DNA from: Aquarana catesbeiana
Taxonomy: Eukaryota > Chordata > Amphibia > Anura > Ranidae
DNA length: 64,000 nucleotides
Reading direction: 5' to 3'
Assembly: GCF_042186555.1 (NCBI RefSeq)
Contig: NC_133335.1
Coordinates: 172,915,919 to 172,979,918 of the forward strand
Both the position numbers and the translations under genes were made by a program. Shown here piece by piece: positions 55,358 through 64,000 of the stretch. Every line of letters starts with the position of its first letter. Within the stretch, counting starts at the first letter, position 1. A model generated the notes under the pieces. The model searched no databases. It was not told the origin of the DNA and saw only the letters and a program-made list of their open reading frames with translations.

Positions 55358-55559
55358 AAACATATACACACACATACATTTTGGATTCACTAAAAAAAAA
55401 AATATTTTTCATTTTTTAATTTTCATTTTGCTTGATTTTTTATTTCTACACATATTTTTATTTGTAATTTTTCACTTAGTAATACTTACTCCACAGCGCG
55501 GGTTTATTCTTACTGTTTTCAAAAAGGTCAAAACCCTTAGTCAATTAGATTTATCACAA
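54839..55559 (+). other. Non-coding stretch with GT microsatellite
   Basis: AT-rich sequence without supported genes. (TG)n occupies 55310-55356. The frame at 55248-55598 is made by this microsatellite. Confidence 0.7.
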
Positions 55560-56105
55560 GTTTCCACAATCAACACTGTAAAATGGAATGCATTTTAAAA
55601 AAACATTGGAGTATCTTAATACAAGATCCTCATCTACAAAACAGTCAACCTTCCACTTCTAACCATCCCAAGGAGTCTTTGTGCTTGATACCACTGAAGG
55701 GGATGTATCGCTGTAATAAGGCCCTGTGCAAGATGTGTAAAAGGAAAAACTTACCCTATAAATGATTTCTATAATTGCTGTACAGACTTCGTTGTCTATT
55801 GTCTTACATATGGACTTGCTTATGTGGGCCGCACTATTCGGCCGACTAGGCAATGTTTCGGCGTACATCATTGAGTTATACAAAGCAGTAATGACAAGCA
55901 CAGTGTGCCCCGCCACTTTTTTGAAGTGCATCAAAAATCCACCCAGAGCCTGCGAGTTTGGATCACTGAGTCCATGCCCAGAGACCTCCCTGAGGGAGAG
56001 CTCTTTGCCAAGCTTTGCCACAGGGAGACTCTCCAGATTTACACCTTGGATTCCTTGACTCCTGGGGGGTTGAACGAAGCACTTGAAATAAATACCATCA
56101 TCTGA
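55560..56105 (+). pseudogene. Penelope-like element GIY-YIG endonuclease domain
   Basis: C-terminal part of the PLE polyprotein. It has MYRCNKALCKMCKRKN, then in another frame NCCTDFVVYCLT, YGLAYVGRT, then DKHSVPRHFFEVHQKS and finally RETLQIYTLDSLTPGGLNEALEIN before the stop at 56103-56105. Compared with the minus-strand copy, a short CPCG-type segment before YVGRT is lost and two frame changes are needed (near 55765 and 55865). Same strand and order as the RT fragment at 53567, so both belong to one element. Confidence 0.8.
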
Positions 56106-57100
56106 GTCCATTATGTTAGTACAACTAAATTACACTATTACTTTTTCTATAGTGGTTACTCCACTACAACCATTCTACTTTTATAGAATGAGATATTAAT
56201 TCCTTTTTATATTATCTTTAGGTCGTTATATGTTCTATGTCCGTTTCGTTGGGGTTTTTTGTCTTGTCTTTATTACAGTCATCTGTATTCATATAAAATG
56301 TTTGGTTTGATCATTTTCTGCCCTATAATTGGTATTTAGTGTTAATTTAGTGTATTTTCTGGTGCACCATTGTATTGTATCCTATTTATGGGTGAATTTC
56401 ATATACAAAATTCAAGAAATTTTATTACTCTGAAAATTTGTTTTTTTTTTCATTATTTAAAAAAAAAAATGTATTATTATTTTTTTATAATTTATCTATT
56501 AACCTATTATTTTTCACTATTAATACTATTGTGACCCATTTGGTGAAGAAATATTGCTTTATTTTTATAATTTATATAATCTTATTTTTATTGTAACCAT
56601 TAGAATCTCATTAAGATAAGTGCCTTTTATTGTTCATAAAAGCCTAATTGTTTTTTAAAATTGCCACTTGCATCCCCATATAGACATCACAGGCTAACGT
56701 CCACATAGCCTATTGCATTAAAGGACTGTTTTTCCTATTCACTTGCCAGCTTGAGAAAGGAGCGTTGCAGCTTCCCTTTGGATTACCGCGCATGCTTTGA
56801 AACGCATTGCATCATTTCCTTCCAGTGACAAGGTTCCAGCGCACGTTGTGGTCCAAGCTGCACTCCAACACTTGCAGGCCCACATTAGGTTCTTCCACCC
56901 TAGGCCTGTGGATCTGACCGCTGCCTTGGTTCCTGCAGAGGACTTATCATGAGCACGAGCCCCGCACCTACCTCACCAGCACTGCGGAAGCACCAGTTAC
57001 CTATGATGTGCCCATATACTTCCTACCTCATGTGAGTGGGTATTTGTTGATTCCTTTAATAAAACGGATGTGAGATACTACATTTAGAGGAGCCTGTCTC
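56106..57100 (+). other. PLE 3' untranslated region
   Basis: AT-rich to about 56700, then TTTGAAACGCATTGC (a GAAAC-type block typical of PLE 3' ends), followed by the segment repeated in inverted form at 52931-53062, and TTTAATAAAACG near 57055. No protein. Confidence 0.55.
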
Positions 57101-57789
57101 TTTTCTATCTTGTTTATGCAGGAGACAAGGCATTTTGCTTTGTATTGCAGTACGACTGCGGTGGGATTGCACTGGAATAGCTGCCAAACGCAGTCCTACA
57201 GCACCTGGTGTGAATGTACCCTAAGAGAAAAGAAACCTCAATCCTGATAAAAAGTCTCAGCAGAAAGAATACACTGTAATTTTTACAACACCATGGAACT
57301 CTTTTATTATTCATAACAGCTTACATGCTCACTAGAAAAAAGAGGAGTGATTTCAGCAAAATGACTGATTTCAATTTTGCTGAAAGTAAAATTTCACCGT
57401 GCAGTCTGCTTAGATGAAAAAAAAAACATATTTTTTAAGAAAACCTCATGTTGCTTTGCAAAGTGTTGTATTTGCATTTTTCTTGTTTTTGTGCATTGTA
57501 TTGTTATGTGACATTTTTTTTTCACAGAAGGAAACAGACAAGTGAAAAAGTAAAATAAGTTCTAAAGTGACAGTACACAAATCATTTTTTCTTGAAAAAG
57601 ACATTTTGATTAGTGTTTTTAATATTTAACCTTAGCTAAGAAGAATTTAGCACAAAAACAAGACTAGGGTAGTTAATACAAGCTTCTTTAACCCACACAA
57701 ACTATTTAATATCCTATTACACCCTTTCAAACTTACCTCTCTTCCCCCTTCCCAACTACCCCAATCCCTCAACTATCCCACACCTACTT
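57101..57789 (+). other. Non-coding, no recognised feature
   Basis: AT-rich sequence without supported ORF or repeat structure. Confidence 0.5.
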
Positions 57790-57975
57790 AAAACATTGAT
57801 CTTGGGGGATCAGGATGGAATTTATTTTCCCCCACTGAGCAAATTGGATCATGCTTTATTGGGGTTTTTTTGCCTTCCTCTGGATCAACTGTTGGTATAG
57901 GATAGGGTATAAGGAGGGGTTCGATTTGTGTGTATATTTTTTTTCTGTGGCTTGAACTGGATGTACCCAAGATCT
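57790..57975 (-). repeat. Dispersed vertebrate repeat fragment
   Basis: GATCTTGGGGGATCAGGA, GCAAATTGGATCATGC and CCTTCCTCTGGATCAAC are words of a common amphibian repeat. The following GGCTTGAACTGGATG matches the reverse complement of the motif at 21088-21140. Confidence 0.45.
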
Positions 57976-58339
57976 CATCTCATCACAGAAGTCTGGATGT
58001 CAAAAGAAGATGATGACAGTATTCATTTATATCTTTATTATCATACAAAATGAATTGCATTACTCTGGTGTTATACATGGCCTTTGAAATAAAGAATATG
58101 TTTTTTTAAAAAAACATGCACCCCTAAATAACCATGAAACATGAATGTACAGATTTTTTGCTGAAACTATTTGAAGAGGAGCCCTAGTCGGTTGTAAAAA
58201 AAATTAAAATACAAATACTGTAGCTGCTGTCTTTTAAGATACAGACACCAGGGATCCAGCGCTGTCATCACCCAGGCTACCATCTTAGAAACATAGAAAA
58301 ATAGAAAAGTGATGGCAGAAAAAGGCTGATTAGTCCAGG
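57976..58339 (+). other. Non-coding, no recognised feature
   Basis: AT-rich, with an AACATAGAAAAATAGAAAAGTGATGGCAG-like dispersed motif (split here) at 58291-58320. No gene. Confidence 0.4.
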
Positions 58340-58690
58340 GGTCAGCAACCTTTTTCCACTTAAGGGCTGGATTAAATGTATGTGAATGCATGGAGGGCCG
58401 CATTCACCTGCTAATAAATAAAGATAACATTACACAGCCCGCAAACCTCTGGCCCCCTTTACATTACACAGCCCCCTGCACCTTTGCACCCCTATACATT
58501 ACACAGCCTCGCACCTCTGGACCCCTTTACAATACACAGCCCCCATACCTTTTGGACCCTTTTACATTACACAGCCCCCCTGCATATTACACAGCCCACC
58601 CTGCACATCACACAGCCCCCCAACCCACCCCCCCGCATATTACACAGCCCCCCCTGCATATTACAAAGCCCCCAGCTGCGTAAGCACTGA
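58340..58690 (+). repeat. hAT-type MITE end followed by a short tandem repeat
   Basis: CAGGGGTCAGCAACCTTTTT at 58337 resembles the terminus of Charlie-like hAT MITEs. From 58430 to 58680 there are about eight irregular copies of CCTTTACATTACACAGCCCC. The Thr/His/Pro-rich frames are repeat products. Confidence 0.6.
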
Positions 58691-58754
58691 GGGATGGGGT
58701 GCTTTAAAAAAAATTGTATTTATTTTTTTTTTTTTTTTTTTTTTTTTTACACTG

Positions 58755-59040
58755 TCCCTTTAACCACTTGAGCCCCGGACCATTATGCTGCCTAAGGACC
58801 AGAGGTCTTTTTCCAATTTGGCACTGCGCCGCTTTAACTGCTAATTGCGCAGTCATGCAATGCTGTACCCAAACGAAATTTGCGTCCTTTTCTTCCCACA
58901 AATAGAGCTTTCTTTTGATGGTATTTGATCACCTCTGCAGTTTTTATTTTTTGCGCTATAAACGGAAAAAGACCGAATATTTTGAAAAAAAATGATATTT
59001 TCTACTTTTTGTTATAAAAAAAAATCCAATAAACTAAATT
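58755..59040 (+). repeat. Dispersed ranid-type repeat
   Basis: AACCACTTGAGCCCCGGACC, AATTGCGCAGTCATGCAATG and ATAGAGCTTTCTTTTGATGG; a degraded copy lies at 46190-46440. Preceded by a T-run at 58726-58748. Confidence 0.6.
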
Positions 59041-60720
59041 TTAGTCATACATTTAGGCCAAAATGTATTCGGCCACATGTCTTTGGTAAAAAAAATGTCA
59101 ATAAGCATATATTTATTGGTTTGCGCAAAAGTTATAGCGTCTACGAACTAGGGTACATTTTCTGTAATTTACACAGCTTTTACTTTATGACTGCCTATGT
59201 CATTTCTTGAGGTGCTAAAATGGCAGGGCAGTACAAAACCCTCCCAAATGACCCCATTTTGGAAAGTAGACACCCCAAGGAAATTGCTGAGAGGCATGTT
59301 GAACCCATTGAATATTTTTTTTTTTTGTCCCAAGTGATTGAATAATGACAAAAAAAAAAAAAAAAAAAATATTTACAAAAAGTTGTCACTAAATGATATA
59401 TTGCTCACACAGGCCATGGGCCTATGTGGAATTGCACCCCAAAATACATTCAGCTGCTTCTCCTGAGTACGGGGATACCACATGTGTGGGACTTTTTGGG
59501 AGCTTAGCCACGTACGGGGCCCCGAAAACCAAGCACCGTCTTCAGGATTTCTAAGGGTGTAAATTTTTGATTTCACTCTTCACTGCCTATCACAGTTTCG
59601 GAGGCCATGGAATGCCCAGGTGGCACAAAACCCCCCCAAATGACCCCATTTTGGAAAGTAGACACCCCAAGCTATTTGCTGAGAGGCATATTGAGTCCAT
59701 GGAATGTTTTATATTTTGACACAAGTTGCGGGAAAGTGACACTTTTTTTTTTTTTTGCACAAAGTTGTCACTAAATGATATATTGCTCACACAGGCCATG
59801 GGCATATGTGGAATTGCACCCCAAAATACATTTAGCTGCTTCTCCTGAGTATGGGGATACCACATGTGTGGGACTTTTTGGGAGCCTAGCCGCGTACGGG
59901 GCCCCGAAAACCAAGCACCGCCTTCAGGATTTCTAAGGGTGAAAATTTTTGATTTCACTCTTCACTGCCTATCACAGTTTCAGAGGCCATGGAATGCCCA
60001 GGTGGCACAAAACCCCCCCCAAATGACCCCATTTTGGAAAGTAGACACCCCAAGCTATTTGCTGAGAGGCATGGTGAGTATTTTGCAGCTCTCATTTGTT
60101 TTTGAAAATGAAGAAAGACAAGAAAAAACTTTTTTTTTTTTCTTTTTTCAATTTTCAAAACTTTGTGACAAAAAGTGAGGTCTGCAAAATACTCACTATA
60201 CCTCTCAGCAAATAGCTTTGGGTGTCTACTTTCCAAAATGGGGTCATTTGGGGGGGTTTTGTGCCACCTGGGCTTTCCATGGCCTCCGAAACTGTGATAG
60301 GCAGTGAAGAGTGAAATCAAAAATTCACGCCCTTAGAAAGCCTGAAGGCGGTGCTTGGTTTTCGGGGTCCCGTACGCGGCTAGGCTCCCAAAAAGTCTCA
60401 CACATGTGGTATCCCCGTACTCAGGAGAAGGAGCTGAATGTATTTTGGGGTGTAATTTCACATATTCCCATGGCATGTTTGAGCAATATATCATTTAGTG
60501 ACAACTTTGTGCAAAAAAAAAAAAAAATGTGTCTCTTTCCCGCAACTTGTGTCACAATATAAAATATTCCATGGACTCGACATGCCTCTCAGCAAATAGC
60601 TTGGGGTGTCTACTTTCCAAAATGGGGTCATTTGGGGGGGGTTTGAACTGTCCTGGCATTTTATGCACAACATTTAGAAGCTTATGTCACACATCACCCA
60701 CTCTTCTAACCACTTGAAGA
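59041..60720. repeat. ~370-bp repeat units, two direct and one inverted
   Basis: Unit words CATTTTGGAAAGTAGACACC, ACCCCAAAATACATT, GATACCACATGTGTGGGAC and CGAAAACCAAGCACCG appear at about 59250-59560 and 59640-59930, begin again at 59990, then run in reverse complement from about 60190 to 60640. The inversion is centred near 60130 and bracketed by GTGAGTATTTTGCAG and its complement. The similar antisense frames (59373-59576, 59590-59958, 60311-60562) follow the repeat and are not genes. Confidence 0.85.
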
Positions 60721-62222
60721 CAAAGCCCTTTCTGACACTCATTGTTTACATGAAAAAGTTATTTTTTTTTGCAAAAAAATTACTTTGAACCCCCAAACAT
60801 TATATATTTTTTTAAAGCAAATGCCCTACAGATTAAAATGGTGGGTGTTTCATTTTTTTTTTTCACACAGTATTTGCGCAGCGATTTTTCAAACGCATTT
60901 TTTGGGGAAAAAACACACTTTTTTAAATTTTAATGCACTAAAACACACTATATTGCCCAAATGTTTGATGAAATAAAAAAGATGATCTTAGGCCGAGTAC
61001 ATGGATACCAAACATGACATGCTTTAAAATTGCGCACAAACGTGTAGTGGCAACAAATTAAATACATTTTTAAAAGCCTTTAAAAGCCTTTACAGGTTAC
61101 CACTTTAGATTTACAGAGGAGGTCTACTGCAAAAATTACTGCCCTCGATCTGACCTTCGCGGCGATACCTCACATGCATGGTGCAATTGCTGTTTACGTT
61201 TGACGACAGACCGCCACTTGCGTTCGCCTTAGCGCGAGAGCAGGGGGCGACAGGGGTGCTTTTTTTTTTTTTTTTTTTTTTTCTTTATTTTTTTTTGCTT
61301 TTTTATCTTATTTTTAAACTGTTCCTTTCATTTTTTTTTTTTTTTAATCATTTTTATTGTTATCTCGGGGAATGTAAATATCCCCTATGATAGCAATAGG
61401 TAGTGACAGGTACTCTTTTTTGAAAAAATTGGGGTCTATTAGACCCTAGATCTCTCCTCTGCCCTCAAAGCATCTGATGACACCAAGATCGGTGTGATAA
61501 AATGCTTCCCCAATTTCCCAATGGCGCTATTTACATCCGGCGAAATCTAAGTCATAAAATGCTCGTAGCTTCCGGTTTCTTAGGCCATAGAGATGTTTGG
61601 AGCCACTCTGGTCTCTGATCAGCTCTATGGTCAGCTGGCTGAATCACCGGCTGCATTCTCAGGTTCCCTGTTGAGACAGGAGAGCCAGAGAAAAACACGG
61701 AAGACGGTGGGGGGGGGGGCATTCCCTCCCACGGCTTGTAAAAGCAGTCTAGAGGCTAATTAGCCACTAGGATTGCTTTTACATGAAAGCCGACCGCTGG
61801 CTGAAAAGAATGATACCAAGATGATACCTAAACCTGCAGGCATCATTCTGGTATAACCATTCAAAGTCGTGAATGGCGTACCTGAAGACAAAAAAATGGT
61901 TAACAATAAAGCACAGTAAACGGTAAAGTATAAAAAATTGCATACCTGAAAAGCAAACATGATAAAACATAATAACAATAAAACATTGCAGAATAGAATA
62001 CAGTAAAAAAGAGCAGAACAATAGAGAGAGAATAGAGAGAGAAAGAACAATAAAACGACAACTATTTTTTTTTATTTTATATATATATATATTTTTTTAC
62101 ACTTTTTTTGTAACTAACTTTTATAACGGTAACCGGTTCCAGGTTCGGGTCTCTCAAAATGCGATGGCATCTTGGGAGACCCTGTGAAAGTGTGCCTAGT
62201 CTGTGCAATGCTGTACCCTACG
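60721..62222. other. Non-coding flank of the piggyBac remnant
   Basis: 61020-61200 is related in reverse complement to 17180-17350. T-runs at 61259-61282 and 61329-61347. 61790-61880 contains ATGATACCAAGATGATACC next to GCAGGCATCATTCTGG, a partial inverted repeat. No ORF is supported; on the minus strand this is 3' of the piggyBac gene remnant. Confidence 0.45.
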
Positions 62223-62613
62223 CTAATACTCAACTAGTGAATGGTAGCGTTCAAAACATTCACCAATGCAAAGACCAGGATTGTCAGGACAGGAGGGACA
62301 ATAATATCGGGTGTCACGCCTATATTCGCGCTTGCTGCAGACACGACATCTTTTTTGGGGGGGTTCGTTGGGTAGGGGTACTCGGGAGGACATAAAGAAA
62401 ATGCCTCTCATGCAGCCGACTGCATTTGGTTGGGGATGTGAATGGGGGAAGTACAGGCGCTGCAGAAGCGGTGGGTTCCCAATTAGGATTGACGAATGCA
62501 GCAGGAAGGGCACTATGGGCACGACGGGCCTGTGTTTGTCTTCTTGGTGGCAGCGGGACACTACTTGTGCTTGCCACCTCACCAGCTTGAACTGCACTTA
62601 TGGGACTCGCCAC
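62223..62613 (-). pseudogene. piggyBac transposase with whole catalytic core deleted
   Basis: Minus strand. 62613 to about 62440 encodes a linker-like N-terminal segment rich in Ala/Pro (RRQTQARRAHSALPAAF, NPNWEP, VLPPFTS) as found before the catalytic core of frog piggyBac proteins. It runs directly into the region just before the C-terminal domain (ERHFLYVLPSTPTQ). After a frame change in the G/C-run at about 62353-62360 follows the cysteine-rich domain: KRCRVCSKREYRRDTRYYC, CPSCPDNPGLC, IGECFERYHSLVEY, stop. Full-length proteins have a ~400-residue DDD core between these parts, which is absent. The product cannot transpose. Confidence 0.8.
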
Positions 62614-62659
62614 GTCACCAAGTGTTACTGCAGTGCTGGTTTGACTACGACCGGGGTGT

Positions 62660-63740
62660 ACTAGGCTGCTGGCGCTTGCCAGTTCAATAAAAAGCTACCA
62701 AAAAAACTGTTAGCGATCGCAGGGATCAGGCCTGACTCTGCGAACGCTGCAGTTATGCATTTAGTGTTTTGTAAGTGACAGTGATCGATCGATACTGCAC
62801 TTGGGTGGGCTGGGCTGGGCCGGGCGGAGGGGCAAAATGCAGGTGCTAGCAGGTATCTGGGCTGATCCCGCTAACACTGCGTTTTTGGGAACCCTAAACT
62901 GCTGGGGACGCCAGTATAGATCTGATCGGATCAGATATTGAACCGTTCAGATACTATACCACTAAGGGAGGCGTATGCTGCGTGCGTGGGTGTTAGCACT
63001 ACTGGCGCTAACCTGACGCTGCCTGGGGCTGGTGCTTGCCAGTTCACCAAAATGCTACCAAAAAACTGTTAGCGATCGCAGGGATCAGGCCTGACTCTGC
63101 GAACGCTGCAGTTATGCATTTAGTGTTTTGTAAGTGTCAGTGATCGATCGATACTGCACTTGGGTGGGCTGGGCTGGGCCGGGCGGAGGGGCAAAACGCA
63201 GGTGCTAGCAGGTATCTGGGCTGATCCCGCTAACACTGCGTTTTTGGGAACCCTAAACTGCTGGGGACGCCAGTATAGATCTGATCGGATCAGATATTGA
63301 TCCGTTCAGATACTATACCACTAAGGGAGCTGTACGGTGCGTGCGTGGGTGTTAGCACTACTGGCGCTAACCTGACGCTGCCTGGGGCTGGTGCTTGCCA
63401 GTTCACCAAAATGCTACCAAAAAACTGTTAGCGATCGCAGGGATCAGGCCTGACTCTGCGAACGCTGCAGTTATGCGTTTAGTGTTTTGTAAGTGACAGT
63501 GATCGATCGATACTGCACTTGGGCTGGGCCGGGCGGAGGGGCAAAACGCAGGTGCTAGCAGGTATCTGGGCTGATCCCGCTAACACTGTGTTTTTGGGAA
63601 CCCTAAACTGCTGGGGACGCCAGTATAGATCTGTTCGGATCAGATTTTGATCCGATCAGATACTATACCACTAAGGGAGGCGTATGCTGCGTGCGTGGGT
63701 GTTAGCGGTACTGGCGCTAATCTGACGCTGCCTGGGGCGA
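62660..63740 (-). repeat. ~360-bp tandem array at the 5' side of the piggyBac remnant
   Basis: Three full units and edges: CTGTTAGCGATCGCAGGGAT starts near 62708, 63067 and 63426; each unit also has GTGATCGATCGATACTGCAC, GGGCTGGGCCGGGCGG and AGATCTGATCGGATCAGAT. Units are nearly identical, with a ~10-bp deletion in the third. Read on the minus strand it is the 5' untranslated region of the piggyBac gene. Confidence 0.9.
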
Positions 63741-64000
63741 CGCATATCACCGCGGGGCGATCAGGGGGCTAAACCTTTATTCGGTAATAAACGGCGGGTG
63801 CCCTGACACTATAAAAAATAAACAAACTAACCAGCGTCACCCGTAACACTTATACGGTGATCAGTGGTGAAAGGGTTAACTAGGGGGCCATCAAGGGGTT
63901 AAAACATTTATTAGATAGTATATGGGGGTCCCTGTCGCTATAAAACGCTGACGGCGAACCTAAATATTTAGGTCCCTAACTAGCGTCACCAGCGACACTA
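63741..64000. other. Non-coding continuation
   Basis: GGGCGATCAGGGGGCTAAAC and AGGGGGCCATCAAGGGGTTA are loosely repeated, as are ACTAACCAGCGTCACC and ACTAGCGTCACCAGCG. No gene; it runs off the window. Confidence 0.5.

Noticed and set aside
55248..55598. 116-codon frame with a Cys-Val run
   Set aside because: The run is a (TG)n microsatellite and the rest is AT-rich non-coding DNA.

Overview
The window looks like gene-poor, transposon-saturated nuclear DNA from an anuran amphibian, probably a ranid frog. This is an inference from the repeat content: epsilon/gamma-type endogenous retroviruses, Penelope-like elements (PLEs) with a GIY-YIG domain, a Tx1/L1-type LINE, ZBED-type hAT transposons, PIF/Harbinger, Tc1, piggyBac and TTAA-flanked MITEs. 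I found no host gene, no tRNA or rRNA gene, no CRISPR array and no bacterial-style operon. Every convincing reading frame belongs to a mobile element, and nearly all are broken.

Layout. 1-6720: 3' half of an endogenous retrovirus (RT connection, RNase H, integrase, env), a polypurine tract, an LTR, a Pro-like primer-binding site, a 279-codon ORF with a zinc-ribbon-like cysteine pattern, and a 5'-truncated LTR. This may be a tandem provirus sharing its middle LTR. 6721-9480: a minus-strand PLE split by a PIF/Harbinger insertion. 9481-12176: GC-rich and unclassified repeats, a foldback MITE and an insertion with a 16-bp target duplication. 12177-17065: a second provirus with a TAAA target duplication; its 5' LTR is cut and its body replaced by a 2.1-kb palindrome joined to a hAT-type right end.

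18437-50908 is a tandem segmental duplication whose two copies were later struck by different elements. Copy 1 received an autonomous-type hAT (hAT-A, 22585-28620, 8-bp duplication ATCAGGAG). Copy 2 received a near full-length LINE (29550-35946, 15-bp duplication). Each copy keeps the other's empty target site. Copy 2 also contains about 11 kb absent from copy 1, including a second hAT (hAT-B, 39099-46066, duplication TCCCTCAC), a 1.3-kb palindrome with a 14-bp duplication, and nested TTAA elements.

50909-57100: a 31-bp minisatellite with a higher-order period near 602 bp, then a plus-strand PLE interrupted by a Tc1 element and flanked by inverted copies of its own 3' region. 57101-64000: dispersed frog repeats, long tandem and inverted arrays, and an internally deleted minus-strand piggyBac gene retaining only an N-terminal linker and the C-terminal cysteine-rich domain.

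The elements do not form a pathway. Their nesting gives a relative chronology of insertion. I see no convincing new molecular system. The best candidates for a second look are the leader ORF with its overlapping cysteine-rich frame (5357-6196), the palindromes at 12835-14936 and 46964-48264, the hammerhead-like motifs in the PLE-derived foldback, and the filled/empty site pairs. All similarity statements were made by eye.
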